NCBI GenBank assembly: GCA_016870115.1
Contig: VGCH01000018.1
Span: 1 to 58,027, forward strand
Length of the DNA: 58,027 nucleotides
Direction of reading: 5' to 3'
DNA from: Alphaproteobacteria bacterium
Lineage (GTDB): Bacteria; Pseudomonadota; Alphaproteobacteria; Reyranellales; Reyranellaceae
Shown here: positions 9,644 to 17,655 of the stretch, piece after piece
Position numbering within the stretch: position 1 is the stretch's first letter
Layout of the letters: every line of letters begins with the position of its first letter
Position numbers and translations under genes: made by a program
Notes under the pieces: model-generated
Databases searched by the model: none
What the model was told of the DNA's origin: nothing
What the model saw: only the letters and a program-made list of their open reading frames with translations

Positions 9644-10432
9644 ATGTCCTCACCGTCGAACAAGGTCGCCCTGGTCACCGGTGCCGCCCGCGGTATCGGG
9701 CGCGCGACCGCCGCCCGGTTTCGTGCCGAAGGCTGGCGGGTCGCGATGCTCGACGTGCTGGGCGAAACACTGCGCACCACCGTCGGTGAGCTGGGCGGCG
9801 GCGAGGAGCTGCTGGCGCTCGAGGCCGATCTCGCGGATCCCGATGCCATCGCCGCCGCGGTTGACCGCACCATGGCGCGGTTCGGCCGCATCGATGCGCT
9901 GGTGAACAATGCCGGCATCGCGATCTTCAAGCCGATGCTCGACGTGACGCTCGCCGAGTGGCAGCGCGTGCTCGCGATCAATCTCACGGCACCCTTCCTG
10001 CTCAGCCAGACGGTGGCGCCGATCATGCGCGACCAGGGCGGCGGTGCGATCGTCAACATCACCTCGATCTCGGGTCTGCGCGCCTCGACGCTGCGTGTCG
10101 CCTACGGCACGAGCAAGGCCGCGCTCGCGCATCTCACGCTGCAACAGGCGGTCGAGCTTGGCGAGGTCGGCATCCGCGTGAACGCCGTCGCGCCCGGCCC
10201 GGTCGACACCGCGATGGCCAAGGCCGTGCACACCCCGGCGATCCGCACCGACTACCACGACCACATCCCGCTCAACCGCTACGGGCTGGAGACCGAACTC
10301 GCCGACGCCGTCTTCTTCCTGTGCAGCGAGCGCGCGAGCTACATCACCGGGCAAGTGCTGGCGGTCGATGGCGGCTTCGATGCCGCCGGCGTCGGCCTGC
10401 CGACGCTGCGGGCCGAGCGGCGCAACGGCTAG
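9644..10432 (+). CDS. Short-chain dehydrogenase/reductase
   Basis: Classical SDR of 262 residues. NAD(P) motif TGAARGIG is at residues 12-19, NNAGIA follows at about 88-93, and the catalytic YGTSK is at 154-158 with the Ser in NITSISG ahead of it. The C-terminal ITGQVLAVDGGF is typical. The ATG at 9644 is chosen over an upstream in-frame ATG at 9557 because of the well-placed GAGGGAG at about 9632. A TATAGT box at 9607-9612 is a possible -10. Divergent from the Baeyer-Villiger monooxygenase, so it may oxidise an alcohol to its ketone substrate; that link is inferred. The TAG stop is the start of a TAGAGCGGAAG repeat fragment. Confidence 0.88.
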   Translation: MSSPSNKVALVTGAARGIGRATAARFRAEGWRVAMLDVLGETLRTTVGELGGGEELLALEADLADPDAIAAAVDRTMARFGRIDALVNNAGIAIFKPMLDVTLAEWQRVLAINLTAPFLLSQTVAPIMRDQGGGAIVNITSISGLRASTLRVAYGTSKAALAHLTLQQAVELGEVGIRVNAVAPGPVDTAMAKAVHTPAIRTDYHDHIPLNRYGLETELADAVFFLCSERASYITGQVLAVDGGFDAAGVGLPTLRAERRNG

Positions 10433-10452
10433 AGCGGAAGGGGATCGGGATG
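10430..10452. repeat. Partial copy of the TAGAGCGGAAG intergenic repeat
   Basis: TAGAGCGGAAGGGGATCGGGA resembles the left arm of the palindromic repeats at 49286 and (inverted) 43949. It begins at the SDR stop codon. Only the left part is present. Confidence 0.4.
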
Positions 10453-10559
10453 CCCGAGGCGCGACGCGCCAGCCTATCCCCGCCATCCACATACGCACCC
10501 CCGTCCGCGGGCGGCTAGGATCGGGCCTTCCTGTCTCCTGCATCCAGTCCCGAGGCTCC

Positions 10560-11144
10560 ATGTCCGCGCCTGTGTCTTCCTCGACGCCTTCTTCGATCGA
10601 CGCCCAGCTGCGTCCGTTGCCGCGCTTCATCTTCGCCTCGCGCTGGCTGCAGCTGCCGCTCTATCTCGGGCTGATCGTGGCGCAGGTCGTCTACGTGATC
10701 CTGTTCCTGAAGGAGCTGGTCCACCTCGTGATGCACAGCTTCACCGTCTCTGAGCAGCAGGTGATGCTGATCGTGCTTGGGCTGATCGACGTGGTGATGA
10801 TCTCGAATCTCCTGATCATGGTGATCGTGGGCGGTTACGAGACCTTCGTGTCGCGAATGGAGCTCAACAAGCATCCCGACCAGCCGGAGTGGCTGAGCCA
10901 CGTCAACGCCAGCGTGCTGAAGATCAAGCTCGCCATGGCGATCATCGGGATTTCCTCGATCCACCTCCTGCGCACCTTCATCGAGGCCGGCAATCTCGGC
11001 AGGGAGGGCTCGTCCTTCACCGAGGCGGGCATCATGTGGCAATCGATCATCCACGCCCTGTTCATCCTGTCGGCGATGGGCATCGCCGCCGTCGACCGCA
11101 TGAGCCAGCCGGTCTACCGCAACGGCCAGGGCGGCGCGCACTGA
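10560..11144 (+). CDS. YqhA/UPF0114-family inner-membrane protein
   Basis: 194 residues with three or four transmembrane helices: LPLYLGLIVAQVVYVILFL, VMLIVLGLIDVVMISNLLIMVIVGGYETFVSR, KLAMAIIGISSIHLLRTFIEA and IIHALFILSAMGIAAVDR. The block around GGYETFVSRMELNKHPDQPEWL and the SSIHLLRTF segment are hallmarks of the UPF0114 (YqhA) family, of unknown function. The ATG at 10560 is used; the ORF runs further upstream but with no coding character. A CTAGGAT box at 10515-10521 is a candidate -10. The gene stands alone and ends in a shared hairpin. Confidence 0.88.
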   Translation: MSAPVSSSTPSSIDAQLRPLPRFIFASRWLQLPLYLGLIVAQVVYVILFLKELVHLVMHSFTVSEQQVMLIVLGLIDVVMISNLLIMVIVGGYETFVSRMELNKHPDQPEWLSHVNASVLKIKLAMAIIGISSIHLLRTFIEAGNLGREGSSFTEAGIMWQSIIHALFILSAMGIAAVDRMSQPVYRNGQGGAH

Positions 11145-11165
11145 GCGTCGGACGTCAGTCCGCGC
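11145..11165. terminator. Hairpin at convergent gene ends
   Basis: GCG-T-CGGAC-GTCA-GTCCG-CGC: an 8-bp stem with one bulged T, starting just after the yqhA-like stop and overlapping the stop of the minus-strand gene. A modest shared terminator. Confidence 0.4.
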
Positions 11166-11688
11166 CCATCGCGGCTACTCTCGGCGGTGTCGGCGCGACC
11201 GCTGTCTGTCGAAAGGCGGCGATCGCCATCTTGTAGGTCGCCTCGATGCGCGAGCGCCTGGCGACGCCCGACTCTTCGGCGAGTTCGCCGACGCGCAACA
11301 GGTGATAGCCCGCCGCCATTCGCTGTTCGACAGTGAGCGCGGCCGAGCCTGGTCCATAGACGAGGTCGCCGAACCAGGCGACCGGGTCGACTTCGTGGGC
11401 CGGCGGTGCCGGCAGGCCGCTGGTCCTGAAGGAAGCCGTGAGCCCCGCCACTTCGGCGTCGCGCCAGATCAGACGCCACACCAGCCAGCCGATGAAGGTC
11501 CGCAAGACGAAGAGAATGCAGGCCGCGGGCAGGACAATGACTGCTGCGACTAGCAGGTTGAAGAAGAAGCCGTGGCGAGTGGAGGTCATCGTGATGAAGA
11601 CGGCGGCAAACACCAGCCAGAGGCCCCAGGTCAGCGCCTTGTCCTGCCAGTAACGATGAATAGAAGAGTGAGCGAACTGGGAAGGCAT
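11155..11688 (-). CDS. Membrane protein of unknown function
   Basis: 177 residues. Two hydrophobic segments lie near the N-terminus (LTWGLWLVFAAVFITM and FNLLVAAVIVLPAACILFVLR...IGWLVW). A cytoplasmic helical tail contains VDPVAWFGDLVYGPG and RMAAGYHLLRVGELAEESGV. No family recognised. The ATG at 11688 is preferred for its GGAGA Shine-Dalgarno sequence; ATGs at 11718 and 11844 would add residues with no hydrophobic or conserved pattern. It is divergent from the first of the two tandem paralogues at 11883 and shares a 194-bp promoter region with it. Confidence 0.7.
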   Translation of the reverse strand: MPSQFAHSSIHRYWQDKALTWGLWLVFAAVFITMTSTRHGFFFNLLVAAVIVLPAACILFVLRTFIGWLVWRLIWRDAEVAGLTASFRTSGLPAPPAHEVDPVAWFGDLVYGPGSAALTVEQRMAAGYHLLRVGELAEESGVARRSRIEATYKMAIAAFRQTAVAPTPPRVAAMGAD

Positions 11689-11882
11689 CACGATCTCCAA
11701 CGGATACAACGATAGCATGTCCGCGGCCCGATAGCTCGCCCAACCGCGCGCGAAACGACGGATGCCGACAGGTATGCGCAAATGCACATCGCTTCGTGCA
11801 GTCTCATGGCACAGACTCTTGCAACGCTTGCCGGGCGCGACCACGTGAGCGTGGTGTCACCAATGATGGAGCGTTCACCCGG

Positions 11883-12695
11883 ATGATCGCCTCCCTGCGC
11901 TGGCCCACCATCTGGTATTCGACACCGACGCTTCTCGCGTTCGTCTGGGCTCAGAACGTGTGGTTGGATCCCGCGCGTCCCATGCTGGCGGCGTATCTGT
12001 TCTGGGGCGCGCTCGGCGTGATGCTCGATGTGTGGGCGACGCGCCGACATCGGCGCGCGCCGCCGGCCGCCGACGCGAAACGGTTCGGTCGACTATCCAA
12101 CTGGGCCCTGGTGCCGGTCGCCATGGTTTGGCTTGGGGGTTTATTCACGCACCCTGATCCGACTCCGTCCGATTGGTTGATCGATCTGGACGCCATGGCG
12201 TTGCCTGGCGTGTCAGCGCTGTTGCCCGGTCTCGTGGGAACGCGCGACCTGATCGCTGATCAGGGCTATCCGCAGGTCGCGCTGCACTTCTCGAACTTCC
12301 AGGTCGCGTCGGTTTTGGTCTGGGTCGCAACTTGGGTCGGGATCGTTTGGCTGTCGACCAACCGTCGTTGGCGCAGCGAGTTCCTATTGCGGCCCGCAGC
12401 GGCGGATGGCGCACCGCCACAGAGGCCGTCGCGCGTGGGTCTGCGGATACTCCTCTGCGCGGCATTGACGATTCTGGCCTGTGTCTTTTTTTGGTGGATA
12501 CCGGAAACTTGGTCCGGAACGCCGCGGCGATACACCGTAGTCGCCGATGCTCGAGTTTACTTTTTGGCACCAGGCTCGCTCTACCTTGCCCATTTGGTTG
12601 GCTGGTTTGGCATGAACTCACTTTGCGGCGCTTTGGTCGCTGACGCGACGATGCCTCCGACGCAACCCACCGACCAACGCCACCAGAAACCGTGA
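11883..12695 (+). CDS. Multi-pass membrane protein, tandem paralogue A
   Basis: 270 residues with about five hydrophobic segments, including MLAAYLFWGALGVMLDVW, LVPVAMVWLGGLF, VLVWVATWVGIVWL and ILLCAALTILACVFFWWI. No known family. Residues 1-61 (MIASLRWPTIWYSTP...RRHRRAPP) are almost identical to paralogue B at 13669 (59 of 61), after which similarity drops abruptly. The two resemble each other again weakly at VVADARVYFLA versus VVADGQVYILA. An in-frame ATG at 11796 exists, but the homology with B begins at 11883, so this start is used. No clear Shine-Dalgarno sequence. Confidence 0.7.
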   Translation: MIASLRWPTIWYSTPTLLAFVWAQNVWLDPARPMLAAYLFWGALGVMLDVWATRRHRRAPPAADAKRFGRLSNWALVPVAMVWLGGLFTHPDPTPSDWLIDLDAMALPGVSALLPGLVGTRDLIADQGYPQVALHFSNFQVASVLVWVATWVGIVWLSTNRRWRSEFLLRPAAADGAPPQRPSRVGLRILLCAALTILACVFFWWIPETWSGTPRRYTVVADARVYFLAPGSLYLAHLVGWFGMNSLCGALVADATMPPTQPTDQRHQKP

Positions 12696-12802
12696 ACAGT
12701 TTCGCAGGTGCGCTGCTGTCGTCGGCCAGATCGACAGAAGCTGGTCGCGGGACGTGCTGGTCGCGCAAGTGTGGAGTCTCTTCCAAGCCGCAAGGTATGC
12801 AT

Positions 12803-12819
12803 GTTTGCAGGGTGCACGC
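12803..12819 (+). repeat. Direct repeat, copy 1
   Basis: GTTTGCAGGGTGCACGC, repeated exactly at 13542-13558. Looser similarity continues for about 20 bp (GGGTGGgTGCgActGTC versus GGGTGGcTGCaAgaGTC). It lies in the 244-bp gap 12696-12939, in which I see no gene. Confidence 0.6.
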
Positions 12820-12939
12820 CCCGCGGGTGGGTGCGACTGTCAGCGAACGGAGGGCAATGTCGTGACGTCTGCTCTATTGCGGGAGGGAGTCCCAGTTGGC
12901 GGCCTCGTGGCCACTGCCAACGTCTAGGGGCCGCCACGA

Positions 12940-13506
12940 ATGTCCAGAAACCGCTGGCTGCTGGGTTTGGTCCTCGTCGTTGTCGGGAGCCTTGGCTCCC
13001 TCGAATTCTGGTATCGCACTGGGATGGTCGAGGACGCCGAGCGAGGGGACGCGCTGTATATAGCGGCCATCGTCTTCGATCTTGTCCGCGCCGACGCGCC
13101 CGAACTCGCGGATGGTCTCGCCGCTTGCCTAGTTGAAGAGCGTGGGCGTCGTTCCATCGAGCGCACGCTACTTCGGTCGCGATGTGGCCTGCCTGTCGCG
13201 GTCGCGCGCAGCGAGCCGACCTGTGGTCTATGGGCCCGCATCACCCGTTCCTGCCTTGTTGTTGCGGTCGCGGGCAGCTGGGTCGATCAGTTTGGTGGCG
13301 CTTCCGCGCTTGAGAAGAAGCTACACGAACGCGGGTGCGGGATCGTCCGTGGCGGCGGCGGCGACGAGTTCTTCGACTTATTGCGTGGCCGAGGCCCGGA
13401 TGGACGACTGAACCTCACCCCCCGGTGGGGGCCTATCGAAGACAGGCTCTGCGACGGCCTGACCGTCGTGAAAGTCATCGTGCTGGATATGGAGCACCAT
13501 TTCTAA
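12940..13506 (+). CDS. Hypothetical membrane-anchored protein
   Basis: 188 residues. The N-terminal MSRNRWLLGLVLVVVGSLGS is a positively charged signal anchor or signal peptide; the rest is predicted to be outside the cytoplasm. Four cysteines (in ACLVEE, RSRCGL, PTCGLW, ERGCG) could form disulfides, and a Gly-rich RGGGGDEF follows. No family recognised. It lies between the two mosaic paralogues, and the gene is flanked on both sides by the 17-bp direct repeat, which hints that it arrived or was duplicated with that segment. The start has no strong Shine-Dalgarno sequence, and the middle of the gene has weak coding character, so a frameshift cannot be excluded. Confidence 0.5.
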   Translation: MSRNRWLLGLVLVVVGSLGSLEFWYRTGMVEDAERGDALYIAAIVFDLVRADAPELADGLAACLVEERGRRSIERTLLRSRCGLPVAVARSEPTCGLWARITRSCLVVAVAGSWVDQFGGASALEKKLHERGCGIVRGGGGDEFFDLLRGRGPDGRLNLTPRWGPIEDRLCDGLTVVKVIVLDMEHHF

Positions 13507-13541
13507 TGAGCGACTACAGGATTGTGCTGCTCGCGGAGCGA

Positions 13542-13558
13542 GTTTGCAGGGTGCACGC
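13542..13558 (+). repeat. Direct repeat, copy 2
   Basis: Second exact copy of GTTTGCAGGGTGCACGC (first at 12803-12819). It lies in the 162-bp gap between the hypothetical gene and paralogue B. Confidence 0.6.
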
Positions 13559-13668
13559 TCTGAGGGTGGCTGCAAGAGTCGCCATCAGGCACTCTTGGGG
13601 AGAGTTGTGATCGGGCTTCACCGCGGGCCACGTGTGACCCGGAGAACGCATGCCGTGTCGAGCGCGGC

Positions 13669-14472
13669 ATGATCGCGTGGTTGCGCTGGCCCACCATCTG
13701 GTATTCGACGCCGACGTTTCTCGCGTTCGTCTGGGCTCAGAACGTGTGGTTGGATCCCGCACGTCCGATGCTGGCGGCCTATCTGTTCTGGGGCGCGCTC
13801 GGCGTGATGCTCGATGTCTGGGCGACGCGCCGACATCGGCGCGCGCCGCCAGAGACAGGCCGCCGGCGGTTCGCGGCTCCTTTGAACTGGCTGCTGCTCC
13901 CGTTCATTGTTCTTTGGCTAGGGGGCGTCTCTTTGCGCCCCGTGCCGGACGCAGGGTTGGAGTTCAATGGTGTCGAACCCAGTACGTTCCTGATTGTGTC
14001 GCAACTCTTGCCGGGCATTGGCGTCACGGCGGAGCCCCTTGTTCGCAGGGGACTCGTACAAGTCGCAGCGCACTTTGCGATGTTTCAACTCGCTGTGGTC
14101 ATCTGCTGGTCCATCGCATGGCTGGTCCTGCTTCGCATGCTTACGTCACATCGGTGGACCGAGCCGTCCCAACGCAATGGCCCGCCGCCATCTCCGTTTC
14201 AGCAGCGTGCCATCGCGCGGTCCGTTTTCACTCATGCCGCTTGGCGGTTCGTCTTCGCGTGGCTCGTCTGTGTTGGGTTCCTGGTCTTCTGGTGGTATGC
14301 GCCGCAGAGTGGCCACGGCGAACTCGGAGCGTTCGACGTCGTCGCCGACGGCCAAGTCTACATCCTCGCCCTAGTGCCCTACGGGGCTGTGGGGCTTGCG
14401 TTTGCGGGTCACTGGTGGCGCGCCGCTCTGGCGACCCACGCGCCCGCACTGATGGATCCGAATCCTGAGTGA
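13669..14472 (+). CDS. Multi-pass membrane protein, tandem paralogue B
   Basis: 267 residues, about five hydrophobic segments (for example LLLPFIVLWLGGVSL, FQLAVVICWSIAWLVLL and FVFAWLVCVGFLVFWWY). The first 61 residues match paralogue A at 11883 at 59 positions. At DNA level the 5' blocks (11890-12060 and 13676-13846) differ at only about six sites after the first few codons, nearly all synonymous. Downstream the proteins are only distantly alike. Both have DP-containing loops in the middle and VVADxxVYxLA near the end. No known domain. It probably inserts in the inner membrane; role unknown. Confidence 0.7.
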   Translation: MIAWLRWPTIWYSTPTFLAFVWAQNVWLDPARPMLAAYLFWGALGVMLDVWATRRHRRAPPETGRRRFAAPLNWLLLPFIVLWLGGVSLRPVPDAGLEFNGVEPSTFLIVSQLLPGIGVTAEPLVRRGLVQVAAHFAMFQLAVVICWSIAWLVLLRMLTSHRWTEPSQRNGPPPSPFQQRAIARSVFTHAAWRFVFAWLVCVGFLVFWWYAPQSGHGELGAFDVVADGQVYILALVPYGAVGLAFAGHWWRAALATHAPALMDPNPE

Positions 14473-14734
14473 TCGGTCCATAAATCGGTCGTTGTTCAGC
14501 ACCTGAGGCCAGAACCAAGACATCCGGAAACAACCTTGCTCGACCTTAGGGGCCGGGACGGTCGGGCCCGCTACGGCACGAGCGCGATTCCAGAGAAACT
14601 CGCCCAGATGCCACCAACCGCCCGGGCACGCCCCATCGCCGGTCGGTGGCTTCGTGCCCACCCGCGCCGGGTTGTCCCGTGCCCGCTTCTGTCAGGCACG
14701 GAATCTCCTGGATCGGTACAGTCGCCGCGCGGCG
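14473..14734. other. 262-bp gap with no recognisable gene
   Basis: Between convergent paralogue B and the exported protein at 14735. Short open frames on both strands lack coding character. I see no RNA gene, no long hairpin and no repeat shared with the rest of the window. Confidence 0.5.
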
Positions 14735-15151
14735 CTACTGGCGGCGCGTGACGTGGATGAAGGCGTTGTTCGTGCCCGGCCGGTAGCTCACGTCGAAGTG
14801 GCCGTTGCTCGGGATCGAGTCGCAGTGCGCGGCCGGTGATTGGACGCGCGTGATGTTGTAGGTGGTCCAGGCGGTGCCCGAGCTCATGTCAACATCGAGC
14901 TGAAACAGGAGCTGAGGTGAGCTGCGCGAATTGTCGGCGTAGCGCCAGCACATCCAGCTCCGGTAGCCCGGCTGCAACGCCCGGGTCTGCCACTCCGCCT
15001 CGCCCCACTTGTAGCGGTAGTTGATCTGCTGGCCGGTCCGGTTGTGCAGGCACGCGCAGCCATGCGTGTTGGCATTCTGCGCGAGCGCCTCGAACGGAAC
15101 CAGTGGCAGTGTGAAGGCCAGTGAAGCGGCAGCGATAGCGATACGATTCAT
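14735..15151 (-). CDS. Small exported protein of unknown function
   Basis: 138 residues with a clear Sec signal peptide (MNRIAIAAASLAFTLPLVPFEALAQ, cleavage after AxA near residue 24). The mature part is about 114 residues, Trp/Tyr-rich, with the pattern NRTGQQINYRYKWGEAEWQT and ALQPGYRSWMCWRY. It has four cysteines (CAC, WMCW, HCD) suited to disulfides. The beta-rich composition resembles small secreted proteins found in soil alphaproteobacteria, but I cannot name a family. Start ATG at 15151. Upstream is the minus-strand hydrolase gene, 52 bp away, so the two may be co-transcribed. Confidence 0.75.
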   Translation of the reverse strand: MNRIAIAAASLAFTLPLVPFEALAQNANTHGCACLHNRTGQQINYRYKWGEAEWQTRALQPGYRSWMCWRYADNSRSSPQLLFQLDVDMSSGTAWTTYNITRVQSPAAHCDSIPSNGHFDVSYRPGTNNAFIHVTRRQ

Positions 15152-15203
15152 TATTGCTCTCCCCCAAACAGATGCTGGCGCGCCGGCGTGGAGGGGTCAA
15201 GGG

Positions 15204-16202
15204 TCATCGTGGCCCGGCGCGGTCGCGGCCCCATTCGCGCTCGAGATCGGGCCGTGTCAGGGCCGCATCGGCGCCGGAGGGCAGCGGGCTGAGGGGTGCT
15301 GCGATCCAGGCCGCGATGTCGGCCGCGACGCTGGCGCCCGCCTTGTCGCGCAGCAGGAGGTGATAGCCCTCGCGATAGACGGCGAGGCGCGAGTCGGGTC
15401 GGCGCGGCAACAGACGGAGGGCATCGCGCACAGGCGCCTCGGGCACGATGCGATCGCCCAGCCCATGCAGCATCAGGTAGGGCAGATCGACCGTGCCGGC
15501 GGCGCGCTTGCCGGCATCCATCGCCTCGACCAGACCATGGATCATGTCGAGCCGCACCTGGCGCAGGATCATCGGGTCGGAGCGCAGCTTTTCGATGGCG
15601 CGCGGATTGTCGGTCGGTCGCCAGTCGATCGAGCTGGGACCGGTCGGGAACCACGGCACGAGATGGACGAAGAGATCGAGCGCGCCGGAGGCCAGCGGGC
15701 CGAGCGTGTCCCGCGAGCGCAAGGCAGTGGCCAGCAGGATCAGCCCGTCCGGCCGCGCGCCGGCCTCGACCGCGGCCAGCGCGAGAGCGCCCCCCATGCT
15801 CTCGCCCGCGAGATGGATCGGCACGCCGGGATGGCGCTGGCGCAAGAGGGTCAGCACCGTGCCGACATCGTCGACCAGCGAGGCCGTCCCCGCCCAGCGG
15901 CCGCGGGTGGGGCTCGCGCCGAAGCCGCGCTGGTCGTAGGCCAATGTGGCGATGCCCTGAGCCGCCCAGAGGTCGGCCGGCTCCTCCCAGCCGTCGCGAT
16001 GGTCGCCAAAGCCATGCAGGGCAAGCACGATCGCGCGCGGCAGGCCGGCGGCGGGGGTCCAGAAGCGGAGCGGCAGGGCGGTGCCGTCAGCGGCGACGAA
16101 GCGATCGGCCTCCAGCCGCGGCGCCCCCTGCGGCGGGCCGGCCGGCAATACTGTGGGCGCGCACGCCCAGAGCATTGAAGCCGCCGCCGCGGTCGCTATC
16201 AT
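15204..16202 (-). CDS. Alpha/beta-hydrolase lipoprotein (lysophospholipase/monoacylglycerol-lipase-like)
   Basis: 332 residues. The N-terminus from the ATG at 16202 is a lipoprotein signal: [14 protein letters not shown], with lipobox LWAC, so the enzyme is probably lipid-anchored in the envelope. The hydrolase core has the oxyanion strand [13 protein letters not shown], the nucleophile elbow GESMGG, an acid candidate in GLGDRIVPE and the C-terminal His in [10 protein letters not shown]. The overall pattern is that of serine lipases (PldB/monoglyceride-lipase group). The ORF could start at 16280, but that would place the lipobox internally. Its start lies 25 bp from the divergent CHCC zinc-finger operon. 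Confidence 0.85.
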   Translation of the reverse strand: MIATAAAASMLWACAPTVLPAGPPQGAPRLEADRFVAADGTALPLRFWTPAAGLPRAIVLALHGFGDHRDGWEEPADLWAAQGIATLAYDQRGFGASPTRGRWAGTASLVDDVGTVLTLLRQRHPGVPIHLAGESMGGALALAAVEAGARPDGLILLATALRSRDTLGPLASGALDLFVHLVPWFPTGPSSIDWRPTDNPRAIEKLRSDPMILRQVRLDMIHGLVEAMDAGKRAAGTVDLPYLMLHGLGDRIVPEAPVRDALRLLPRRPDSRLAVYREGYHLLLRDKAGASVAADIAAWIAAPLSPLPSGADAALTRPDLEREWGRDRAGPR

Positions 16203-16214
16203 CCGCCCGCCTGC

Positions 16215-16220
16215 AAGGAG
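16215..16220 (+). promoter_or_regulatory. Shine-Dalgarno site fixing a TTG start
   Basis: AAGGAG, seven bases before TTG at 16228. The only other upstream in-frame start lies inside the divergent hydrolase gene, so this site decides the start of the CHCC zinc-finger gene. Confidence 0.7.
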
Positions 16221-16227
16221 AAGTCGT

Positions 16228-16413
16228 TTGGCCGAGCCTGTCGAGATCATCGTCGTCGAAACCGATCGCGTCGCCTGCAATGGCGGCGGGGGCGCCCTGG
16301 GACACCCGCGAGTCTATCTCAATCTCGGGGCCGAGGGGGCGGTCGATTGCCCCTATTGCGGCCTGCGCTACGTGCTGAAGGAGGGCGCGACGGCCCACGC
16401 GCACGCCCATTGA
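16228..16413 (+). CDS. CHCC zinc-finger protein (NDUFS6-like)
   Basis: 61 residues with a TTG start and a strong AAGGAG. The zinc motif is C-x8-H...C-x2-C in [17 protein letters not shown] and [11 protein letters not shown], followed by a His-rich tail (TAHAHAH). This matches the zf-CHCC family, whose mitochondrial members (NDUFS6) assist complex I assembly; the alphaproteobacterial proteins are short stand-alone versions like this one. It is the first gene of an overlapping operon with MaoC hydratase, enoyl-CoA hydratase and PhyH genes. The link between a respiratory-chain zinc protein and acyl-CoA enzymes is not explained by the sequence. Confidence 0.88.
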   Translation: MAEPVEIIVVETDRVACNGGGGALGHPRVYLNLGAEGAVDCPYCGLRYVLKEGATAHAHAH

Positions 16414-16877
16414 GCGCGCCCCGGAAGCTGGGCGAGGGCTGGAACTGGCGCGAGCTGGCGCTCGGCCAGAAGTTCGTGACGCCCGGTCGCACCATCTTCG
16501 AGGCCGACCTGATCCAGTTCGTGACGGCGAACGGGTTTTCTGAGGAGCTGTTCACCAACAAGGAGTACATCGCCCAGCACGCGCCGATGCGCGGTGGCCA
16601 TCCGGTCCCGGGCGCGCTGGTCTACAGTTTCGCCGAGGGGCTGGTGATCCCGCTCACGCTGCAGGGGACCGGGCTCGCCTTCCTGTCGATGACGCTCGAC
16701 ATCAAGGGCCCGACCTATGTCGGCGACACGATCGAGGTCGAGATCGAGGTGAGCGAGCTGCGGCCGACCTCGAAGGACCCGATGCGCGCGCTCGTACGCA
16801 CCACCAACCGGGTGCGCAATCAACGCGGCGAGATCGTGCAGGTCTACACGCCGCTCCGCCTAATGCAGGGACGCTGA
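16410..16877 (+). CDS. MaoC-like hydratase
   Basis: 155 residues from a TTG start that overlaps the stop codon of the zinc-finger gene (TTGA), so it is translationally coupled; no ATG or GTG start exists upstream of the conserved part. Hot-dog fold features are [19 protein letters not shown] near the N-terminus and a hydratase-like [11 protein letters not shown] segment. The usual D-x4-H hydratase pair is altered ([18 protein letters not shown]), so activity as a classical R-hydratase is not certain. It probably acts on an acyl-CoA together with the following enoyl-CoA hydratase. Confidence 0.78.
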   Translation: MSAPRKLGEGWNWRELALGQKFVTPGRTIFEADLIQFVTANGFSEELFTNKEYIAQHAPMRGGHPVPGALVYSFAEGLVIPLTLQGTGLAFLSMTLDIKGPTYVGDTIEVEIEVSELRPTSKDPMRALVRTTNRVRNQRGEIVQVYTPLRLMQGR

Positions 16878-16878
16878 G

Positions 16879-17655
16879 ATGGGCAAGGTCGCGGTCGAGC
16901 GGGTCGGCACCACCACGATCGTGTCGATCGATCGGCACGCCGAGGCGCGCAACGCCGTCGATCCCGAAACCGCGGTCGCGCTGCGTGAGGCCTTCTTCGC
17001 TTTCGACCGCGACGCCAGCCAATCGGTCGCGATCCTGACGGGATGCGGCGGCACTTTCTGCGCCGGCTACGATCTCAAGATCGCCGCTTCCCGGGCCGGG
17101 GCCGGCCTGCAGGATCCCGAGGGGCCGGGCCCGATGGGGCCGACGCGCCATCTCCTCTCCAAGCCGGTGATCGCGGCGGTCGAGGGGCACGCGGTGGCGG
17201 GCGGTCTTGAGCTCGCGCTCTGGTGTGACCTGCGGGTTGCCTCGGACACGGCGGTCTTCGGCGTCTTCTGCCGGCGCTGGGGTGTGCCGCTGATCGATGG
17301 CGGCACGGTGCGGCTGCCGCGCCTGATCGGCCAGAGCCGCGCGCTCGACATGATCCTGACCGGCCGCGAGGTCGGCGCCGACGAGGCCTTTGCCTGGGGC
17401 CTCGCCAATCGCCGGGCGCCGGCGGGCGAGGCGCTGCCCCAGGCGCTGGCGCTCGCCGAAACGCTGGCGCGCTTTCCCCAGACCTGTCTGCGCTCCGACC
17501 GCCGCTCCGCGCACGAGCAGTGGGGTCTGGCCTTCGCACCGGCGCTGGTGAACGAGGCGCGCATCGGCGCCGATGCGCTGCGGCTCGAGGCGCAGGCCGG
17601 CGCGGCGCGCTTCGCCGCCGGCAAGGGCCGCGGCGGCAGCTTCGGGGACATCTGA
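16879..17655 (+). CDS. Enoyl-CoA hydratase/isomerase (crotonase), copy 1
   Basis: 258 residues, typical crotonase length. The first oxyanion-hole element is GGTFCAGYDLKIAA. The second is VAGGLELALWCDLRVASD, followed by FCRRWGVPLIDGGTVRLPRLIG. The catalytic Glu positions of true hydratases are not clearly both present, so isomerase or another crotonase activity is possible. It starts one base after the MaoC stop, and its own stop overlaps the PhyH start. Its C-terminus (AQAGAARFAAGKGRGGSF) matches that of the second crotonase at 19482 on the opposite strand, so the two are paralogues. Confidence 0.88.
   Translation: MGKVAVERVGTTTIVSIDRHAEARNAVDPETAVALREAFFAFDRDASQSVAILTGCGGTFCAGYDLKIAASRAGAGLQDPEGPGPMGPTRHLLSKPVIAAVEGHAVAGGLELALWCDLRVASDTAVFGVFCRRWGVPLIDGGTVRLPRLIGQSRALDMILTGREVGADEAFAWGLANRRAPAGEALPQALALAETLARFPQTCLRSDRRSAHEQWGLAFAPALVNEARIGADALRLEAQAGAARFAAGKGRGGSFGDI

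Noticed and set aside
13133-13411. Alternative open frame overlapping the hypothetical gene at 12940
   Set aside because: Ser/Ala/Arg-rich shadow with no signal peptide or motif.
14473-14734. Possible IS remnant in the gap after paralogue B
   Set aside because: No inverted terminal repeats, target duplication or transposase fragment found.
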